Of a stretch of 64,000 nucleotides of DNA, positions 58,978 through 64,000 are shown in pieces. The translations under genes were made by a program, and so were the position numbers. Below the pieces are notes generated by a model. That model ran no database searches. It worked only from the letters and a program-made list of their open reading frames with translations, and had not been told where the DNA came from. Numbering within the stretch: position 1 is the first letter of the stretch; each line of letters opens with the position of its first letter. The stretch is from Actinoplanes subtropicus (lineage in GTDB: Bacteria > Actinomycetota > Actinomycetes > Mycobacteriales > Micromonosporaceae): positions 186,001-250,000 of the forward strand of contig NZ_JOJL01000002.1 of the NCBI RefSeq assembly GCF_000721705.1. Direction: 5' to 3'.

Positions 58978-59985
58978 TCAGCTGCCGCTGGTGAAGGCGG
59001 CGTCGAAGGCGGCGGCCGGCGGGTCGAAGGCGAGCCGGTGGACGAACTCCCGTGCCTCGCGGGCGCCGACCAGGCGGTCCATCCCGGCGTCCTCCCATTC
59101 GATCGACAGCGGGCCGCGGTAGCCGATCGTGTTGAGGGCACGGAAGCAGTCCTCCCACGGCACGTCGCCGTGGCCGGTGGAGACGAAGTCCCAGCCCCGC
59201 CGCGGGTCGGCCCAGGGCAGGTGGGAGGCGAGGCGGCCGCGGCGGCCGTCGCCGGTGCGGACCTTGGCGTCCTTGCAGTCGACGTGGTAGATGCGGTCGG
59301 CGAAGTCGAGGATGAAGCCGACCGGGTCGAGGTCCTGCCACACGAAGTGCGACGGGTCCCAGTTGAGCCCGAAGGCGGGCCGGCGCCCGATCGCCTCCAG
59401 CGTGCGGGTGGTGGTCCAGTAGTCGTACGCGATCTCGCTGGGGTGGACCTCGTGCGCAAAGCGCACGCCGACCTCGTCGAACACGTCGAGGATCGGGTTC
59501 CACCGGGCCGCGAAGTCCGCGTACCCGTCGTCGATCATCGCCGCGGACACCGGCGGGAACATGGCCAGCAGATGCCAGATCGAGGAGCCGGTGAAGCCGA
59601 CGACGGTGTCCACGCCGAGCCGGGCCGCGGCGCGGGCGGTGTCGGCCATCTCCCGCGCCGCGGCCCGCCGGACCTGCTCGGGGTCGCCGTCGCCCCAGAT
59701 CCGTTCGGGCAGAATGTCCCGGTGCCGGCGGTCGATCGGATGGTCGCAGACCGCCTGCCCGACGAGGTGGTTGGAGATCGCCCACACGCCGAGGTCGTAC
59801 TTCGCCAGCGTCTCCCGCTTGCGCTCCACATAAGACTCGTCGGACAGGGCCCGGTCCACCTCGAAGTGGTCGCCCCAGCAGGCGATCTCCAGGCCGTCGT
59901 AGCCCCACTCCGCGGCCAGCCGGCACACCTCCTCGAACGGCAGGTCGGCCCACTGGCCGGTGAACAGCGTGATCGGTCGCGCCAT
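58978..59985 (-). CDS. Sugar phosphate isomerase/epimerase (AP endonuclease 2 fold)
   Basis: The 335-residue TIM-barrel protein has the family landmarks [72 protein letters not shown] and [13 protein letters not shown], including metal-binding Glu, Asp and His residues. It starts at ATG 59985 with GGAGGT 6 bases upstream. As the last gene of a catabolic operon (with another isomerase, a Gfo/Idh/MocA dehydrogenase and a transporter), it probably interconverts a keto-sugar or inosose. Confidence 0.9.
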   Translation of the reverse strand: MARPITLFTGQWADLPFEEVCRLAAEWGYDGLEIACWGDHFEVDRALSDESYVERKRETLAKYDLGVWAISNHLVGQAVCDHPIDRRHRDILPERIWGDGDPEQVRRAAAREMADTARAAARLGVDTVVGFTGSSIWHLLAMFPPVSAAMIDDGYADFAARWNPILDVFDEVGVRFAHEVHPSEIAYDYWTTTRTLEAIGRRPAFGLNWDPSHFVWQDLDPVGFILDFADRIYHVDCKDAKVRTGDGRRGRLASHLPWADPRRGWDFVSTGHGDVPWEDCFRALNTIGYRGPLSIEWEDAGMDRLVGAREAREFVHRLAFDPPAAAFDAAFTSGS

Positions 59986-60002
59986 GGGGTACCTCCGAAG
60001 CG

Positions 60003-60944
60003 TCAGAAGCGGATCGACCGCAGAAAGTCGTGGCCCACCCGGGCCGTGGTCAGGGCCGCCGCGCCGGCGTCGTCCCGCTCGATGGTGTACTCGTGGTCCT
60101 CCGGGTGGTCGACGACGGCGAAGATCCGGGCGAAGTCGATGATGCCGCGGCCCGGGTCGGTGAACGCGCCGCCGGTCGCCGTCCAGGTCATGTCCTTGAC
60201 GTGGAACTGCCGGATCCGGTGCTGGTTGGCCGCGATCAGCTGGACCGGGTCGCGGTGCGCGTACCAGGCCCAGTAGAGGTCGATCTCGAAGTGCACCAGC
60301 TCCGGATCGGTCTCGGCCAGCAGGATGTCGCAGCCCACCAGTGGCGTGTCGGTCAGCGGGTAGAACTCGAAGTAGTGGTTGTGGTAGCCCAGCCGCAGCC
60401 CTGCCTTGCGGGCCAGCGCGCCGGCCTTGTTGAGGTCGGCGGCGAAGGCGGCCCACTCCACTCCGGTGGTGGCCGACAGGATCTGGCCGTTCTGGAATCC
60501 CTTGATCGGCCCGACCGGGTTGACGATGTAGCGCTGCCCGATGGTGCGGGCGTCGGCCAGGGTGCGCTGCCAGGCGGCCGCGTCGAACGGCTGCGGGATG
60601 GCCTGGTGGCCGGAGCTCGACCACAGCCGGTGGCGGTCGAGCGCCCGCTTGAAGTCGGCCGCGGTCCGGCCGGCGAATCCGGCGTGCTCCACCTTGGTGA
60701 AGCCCAAGCCGTGCAGCCCGGCCAGGGTGCCGTCGAGATCGGCGGTCAGCAGGTCGCGCAGCGTGTAGAGCTGGATGCTGATCTGGTCGACCGGGATCCG
60801 GTTGCGGCCGCGGCCGCCGTCGGCGGCGAGGGCGGGAGAGCCGGCGCCGATCCCGGCGGCCGCCGCTACGCCCGCGACGCCCGCGGCGGCGCCCAGGAAG
60901 CCGCGGCGGCTGACCGGGGTGGGGGTGTCACATCCGATGCACAT
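60003..60944 (-). CDS. Tat-exported sugar isomerase/epimerase-like TIM barrel
   Basis: The 313-residue protein carries a twin-arginine signal (SRRGFLG, residues 12-18) and an Ala-rich hydrophobic segment, followed by a TIM barrel: [55 protein letters not shown] and [11 protein letters not shown]. It thus acts outside the cytoplasm. It overlaps the end of the dehydrogenase gene by 17 bases. Confidence 0.9.
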   Translation of the reverse strand: MCIGCDTPTPVSRRGFLGAAAGVAGVAAAAGIGAGSPALAADGGRGRNRIPVDQISIQLYTLRDLLTADLDGTLAGLHGLGFTKVEHAGFAGRTAADFKRALDRHRLWSSSGHQAIPQPFDAAAWQRTLADARTIGQRYIVNPVGPIKGFQNGQILSATTGVEWAAFAADLNKAGALARKAGLRLGYHNHYFEFYPLTDTPLVGCDILLAETDPELVHFEIDLYWAWYAHRDPVQLIAANQHRIRQFHVKDMTWTATGGAFTDPGRGIIDFARIFAVVDHPEDHEYTIERDDAGAAALTTARVGHDFLRSIRF

Positions 60945-62160
60945 AGTTGCTCCTTGCGTTGCTCGTTGACGGGGACTCGACGGCCGTCCAGGCCGAGCCG
61001 GCGTTCGCGCTCTGTTGCACGGCGTCCAGGACGAGCTGCACCCGCAGGCCGTCCTCGAAGGAGGGCCGGGGATCGGTACCGGTCGCGACCGCGTCGATCA
61101 GGTCGCGCATTTCGTGGGTGAACGAGTGCTCGTAGCCGATCAGGTGCCCGGGCGGCCACCACGCCGTCAGGTAGGGGTGTTCCGGCTCGGTGACCAGGAT
61201 GCGGGTGAAGCCCTGCTCGGTGCCCGGCCCGGTGGCGTCGTAGAACTCGATCTCGTTGAGCCGCTCCAGGTCGAACGCCACCGACCCCAGCTCGCCGTTG
61301 ACCTCGATGCGCAGCCCGTTCTTGCGGCCGGTGGCGAAGCGGGTGGCCTCGAAGCTCGCCACCGCCCCGCCGGACATCCGGGCCGTGAACAGCGCGGCGT
61401 CGTCCACCGTGACGTCGCCGAACTGCGGCGCGCCGGCCGCGGCCACGGCGGCGAGACCGGACGACCGGGACGCCAGCGGCCGACGCCGTACGAAGGTCTC
61501 GGTCAACGCGCTGACGCCGGTGACCGACTGGCCCGTGACGTACTGGGCGAGGTCGACGATGTGCGAGCCGACGTCGCCCAGCGCCCCGGAGCCGGCCCGC
61601 TCCCGCCGCAGCCGCCAGGTCAGCGGGAACTGCGGATCGCCGAGCCAGTCCTGCAGGTAGACCGCCCGCACGTGGCGGACGGTGCCGATCCGGCCGGCGT
61701 CGACCAGCTGCCGCATCAGCACGACCCCGGGCACCCGCCGATAGTTGAAACCGCACATCGCCCGTACGCCCCGGGCGCGCGCGTCGGCCGCGGCGGTGGC
61801 CATCAGCCGGGCCTCGGCGACCGTGTTCGCCAGCGGCTTCTCGCAGAGCACGTGCTTCCCGGCGGCCAGCGCCGCGACGGCGATCTCGGCGTGGCTGTCC
61901 CCGGGCGTGCAGATGTCGATCAGGTCGATGTCGTCGCGCTCGACCAGGGCCCGCCAGTCGGTGACCGCCTCGTCCCAGCCGAGCCGGCTCGCGGCGGCTT
62001 TCGTCCGGTCGGCGTCGCGACCGCAGACGGCGACCATCCGGGCCCGCAGGGGCAGGTCGAACACCCGGTTCACGGTGCGCCACGCCTGCGAGTGGGCGGT
62101 GCCCATGAACGCGTGCCCGATCATCGCGACCCGCAGGTCCGGGCGGTCCGGTGTGGACAA
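60928..62160 (-). CDS. Gfo/Idh/MocA-family oxidoreductase
   Basis: The protein of about 410 residues has an N-terminal Rossmann fold, RVAMIGHAFMGTAHSQAWRT, ICTPGDSHAEIAVAALAAGK, and the EKP motif HVLCEKPLANT. The C-terminal alpha/beta domain contains DVGSHIVDLAQYVTG with the catalytic-type His. TTG 62160 gives 8 bases spacing to AGGAG; a GTG three codons earlier (62169) overlaps that site. It oxidises a sugar or cyclitol with NAD(P). Confidence 0.9.
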   Translation of the reverse strand: MSTPDRPDLRVAMIGHAFMGTAHSQAWRTVNRVFDLPLRARMVAVCGRDADRTKAAASRLGWDEAVTDWRALVERDDIDLIDICTPGDSHAEIAVAALAAGKHVLCEKPLANTVAEARLMATAAADARARGVRAMCGFNYRRVPGVVLMRQLVDAGRIGTVRHVRAVYLQDWLGDPQFPLTWRLRRERAGSGALGDVGSHIVDLAQYVTGQSVTGVSALTETFVRRRPLASRSSGLAAVAAAGAPQFGDVTVDDAALFTARMSGGAVASFEATRFATGRKNGLRIEVNGELGSVAFDLERLNEIEFYDATGPGTEQGFTRILVTEPEHPYLTAWWPPGHLIGYEHSFTHEMRDLIDAVATGTDPRPSFEDGLRVQLVLDAVQQSANAGSAWTAVESPSTSNARSNYVHRM

Positions 62161-62188
62161 GGTCGGCACTCCTCAGTTGTCGAAAAGG

Positions 62189-63235
62189 TCAGGAACGGAA
62201 GCCGAGCGGCAGGTACTTGTCGACGTTGTCCTTGGTGATCGTTTCCGAGGCGAGCACGATCTCGCTCGGCACCTGCAGCTCGACCAGGTCGGACAAACCC
62301 TTGCCCTGGCCGATCAGCCGGGCCAGGGCGATCGCCGAGGAGGACATCGTCGGCGGGTAGGTCACCGTGGCCTCCAGCGGCGAGTCGCCGGACTTGATGT
62401 GCTCCATGGCGTCCAGCGAGCCGGCCCCGCCGACCATGAAGAACTCCTTGCGCCCGGCCTGCTTCACGGCCGCCAGCACGCCGACGCCCTGGTCGTCGTC
62501 GTGGTTCCAGAGCGCATCGATCTTCGAGGCGGCCTGCAGCAGGTTCGCGGTCACGTCCTGGCCACTCTGGACGGTGAACTGCGCGGCCACCCGGTGACTG
62601 ACCTTGAGCCCGTACAGCGCCAGCCCGTCCTTGAACCCCCGCGACCGCTCCTGGGTCAGCGGCAGGTTGTCGATGCCGGCGATCTCGGCGATCACCGCCC
62701 CGGTGTTCCCCTTCAGCTTCGTGCCGATGTAGTGGCCGGCAGCCAGGCCCATGCCGTAGTTGTCGCCCTTGATGAGCAGGCGGGAGGCGCTCGCGTCGGA
62801 GAACTCGCGGTCCAGGTTGACGACCGGGATCCCGGCGTCCATCGCGGCCTTGCCGGTGGCGGTGAGCTGGGCGCCGTCCTGCGGCAGCAGCACGATGATG
62901 TCCGGCTTCTGCTGGATCAGCGTCTGCAGCGCGGCCACCTGGGCCGGCGCGTCCTTGCCGGCGTCCACCTGGGTCAGCTTCACGTCCTTGAACAGGGCCG
63001 CCTGCTTCTTGGCGTTGTCGGTGATGGCCCGGATCCAGCCGTGGTCGGCGGCCGGTGCGGAAAACCCGATGGTGACGGTCTTGCCGGGGGTGTCGTTGCC
63101 CGTCCCGGTCAGCTTGGTCTGCCCGCTGTCGGTCTCTTCCTTGGTGGCGTTGGAGGTGCAGCCGGTCAGCACGATGCCGGCGCCGAAGGCCGCGCCGCCC
63201 AAGAGCAGCCGGCGGCGGGACAGGTCTTGTTTCAT
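62189..63235 (-). CDS. Sugar ABC transporter substrate-binding lipoprotein (RbsB type)
   Basis: The 348-residue protein has a Tat-like lipoprotein signal (SRRRLLLGG, lipobox LTGC, lipidation at C26) and a periplasmic-binding fold of type I: VTIGFSAPAADHGWIRAITD, KPDIIVLLPQDGAQLTATGK, AGIPVVNLDREFSD and ALWNHDDDQGVGVLAAVKQA. The ATG has AGGAGGT upstream. It pairs with the RbsC-type permease downstream-to-upstream in the operon. The substrate is probably a pentose or inositol-like polyol. Confidence 0.93.
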   Translation of the reverse strand: MKQDLSRRRLLLGGAAFGAGIVLTGCTSNATKEETDSGQTKLTGTGNDTPGKTVTIGFSAPAADHGWIRAITDNAKKQAALFKDVKLTQVDAGKDAPAQVAALQTLIQQKPDIIVLLPQDGAQLTATGKAAMDAGIPVVNLDREFSDASASRLLIKGDNYGMGLAAGHYIGTKLKGNTGAVIAEIAGIDNLPLTQERSRGFKDGLALYGLKVSHRVAAQFTVQSGQDVTANLLQAASKIDALWNHDDDQGVGVLAAVKQAGRKEFFMVGGAGSLDAMEHIKSGDSPLEATVTYPPTMSSSAIALARLIGQGKGLSDLVELQVPSEIVLASETITKDNVDKYLPLGFRS

Positions 63236-63325
63236 CACGACCTCCTGGTCGGAATTTGGGTGTGTTCGTCCGGGCGGCCGTCGCGAAGAGACGGCGCCTG
63301 GTGCGTACGAAGGAAAGGTTTTGGG

Positions 63326-64000
63326 TTATGCCGGGCGCCGCAGCGCACCGATCCGGAACTGCTGGATGAGCACGGCCGCGACGATGATCGCGCCCTGGGC
63401 GATGAGCTGGTACTCCAGTTGCAGGTTCTTGATGACGAAGAGGTTGCTGATCTGGGTGAAGACGACGACGCCCAGGATCGACCCGACGATGGTGCCGCGG
63501 CCGCCGCTGAGCAGGGTGCCGCCGATGATGGCGGCCGCGATCGCGCTGAGCTCGTAGAGGTTGCCGTGGTCGGAGGAGCCGGCGTTGGACAGCGAGGTCA
63601 CCATGATCGCGGCGATCCCGCAGCACAGGCCGGACAGCATGTAGATGAGCACGGTGTGCCGGCGCACGTTGAGGCCGGCCAGCCGGGCCGCCTCGGCGTT
63701 GCCGCCGATCGCGACGGTGCGCCGGCCGAAGGTGGTGCGGTTGAGCAGGATCCAGCCGAGCGCCGCGACCAGCAGCATGATCCAGACCAGCTCGGGCACG
63801 CCGAGGATCCGGTCCACCGCGATCTTGTTGATCGCGTCGACCTTGACGATCTGGGTCAGCTTCCCGGAGATCTTCTGGGACAGCCCGCGCGCGGCCACCA
63901 TCATGGCCAGCGTCGCGATGAAAGGCACGAGCCGGCCGTACGCGATGAGCAGTCCATTGACGAGCCCGCTGGCCGTGCCGACGACCAGCGCGGTAAGGAT
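63326..64000 (-). CDS. Sugar ABC transporter permease (RbsC type), 5' end outside window
   Basis: The C-terminal 224 residues or so of a BPD_transp_2 permease are present, with multiple membrane helices, FGRRTVAIGGNAEAARLAGL (the RbsC cytoplasmic-loop motif) and IIGGTLLSGGRGTIVGSILG. The N-terminus and start lie beyond base 64000. An ATPase gene should be upstream of it. It ends 91 bp before the binding-protein gene. Confidence 0.92.
   Translation of the reverse strand: MLTALVVGTASGLVNGLLIAYGRLVPFIATLAMMVAARGLSQKISGKLTQIVKVDAINKIAVDRILGVPELVWIMLLVAALGWILLNRTTFGRRTVAIGGNAEAARLAGLNVRRHTVLIYMLSGLCCGIAAIMVTSLSNAGSSDHGNLYELSAIAAAIIGGTLLSGGRGTIVGSILGVVVFTQISNLFVIKNLQLEYQLIAQGAIIVAAVLIQQFRIGALRRPA

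Noticed and set aside
1..64000. tRNA, rRNA, CRISPR, insertion sequences or prophage genes
   Set aside because: I looked on both strands and saw no tRNA-like cloverleaf, regular spacer array, transposase or integrase.

Overview
The window comes from a very GC-rich actinomycete chromosome. Codon third positions are mostly G or C, GTG and TTG starts are common, and lipoproteins and Tat substrates are frequent. A methyl-accepting chemotaxis receptor, an F420-type LLM oxidoreductase, WXG100-type secretion substrates and many secreted polysaccharide-degrading enzymes suggest a motile-spored Micromonosporaceae such as Actinoplanes. That genus guess is inference. No rRNA, tRNA, CRISPR array or insertion sequence was seen.

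1-9.3 kb: two tandem AIM24-like proteins with zinc ribbons, a DUF2127 membrane protein, a chemotaxis receptor behind a long inverted repeat, and a PucR-type regulator divergent from a two-gene operon (class II aldolase fused to a class III aminotransferase, then an FGGY sugar kinase). 9.3-16.6 kb: a GGDEF-domain remnant, a WXG100-like protein with a candidate secreted toxin and immunity protein, a zinc-protease lipoprotein, an MFS exporter and a LuxR-type ATPase regulator. 16.7-20.9 kb: a GH92 alpha-mannosidase behind a perfect 18-bp operator palindrome, then the ruins of a VanA-type D-Ala-D-Lac ligase gene.

21.2-35.8 kb is the most remarkable part: one tightly packed plus-strand operon of about 15 genes, apparently a biosynthetic gene cluster without a modular NRPS or PKS. 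It starts at a consensus-like promoter with a 58-residue peptide gene. It continues with an MFS exporter, a nucleotidyltransferase-fold protein, a B12-type radical SAM enzyme, an ATP-grasp protein with altered metal ligands, a class IV aminotransferase, a methyltransferase, a split transketolase, and two NDK-like proteins that keep the catalytic His but lack the phosphate-binding Lys. It ends with a stand-alone condensation enzyme, an acyl carrier protein, an acyl-CoA-dehydrogenase-like flavoprotein and an aminoacyl:carrier-protein ligase. The likely logic is that an amino acid is loaded on the carrier, oxidised there and transferred by the condensation enzyme to an amine built by the upstream enzymes. 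A P450-ferredoxin pair converges on the cluster end.

37.5-50.2 kb: a hypothetical gene, an alpha/beta hydrolase, a Ser/Thr kinase with 14 WD40-like repeats, and a divergent envelope-type locus (epimerase plus GT-C membrane protein on one side; two sugar transferases, a methyltransferase with a Gly/His repeat expansion, a molybdopterin oxidoreductase, a membrane protein and a two-component system on the other). 50.2-64 kb: carbohydrate-degradation genes (two GH5 enzymes and a PL3 pectate lyase), a TetR/CocE-hydrolase pair, an LLM oxidoreductase, a 37-residue secreted peptide gene and a minus-strand sugar or cyclitol catabolic operon with a RbsB/RbsC-type transporter that runs off the right edge.
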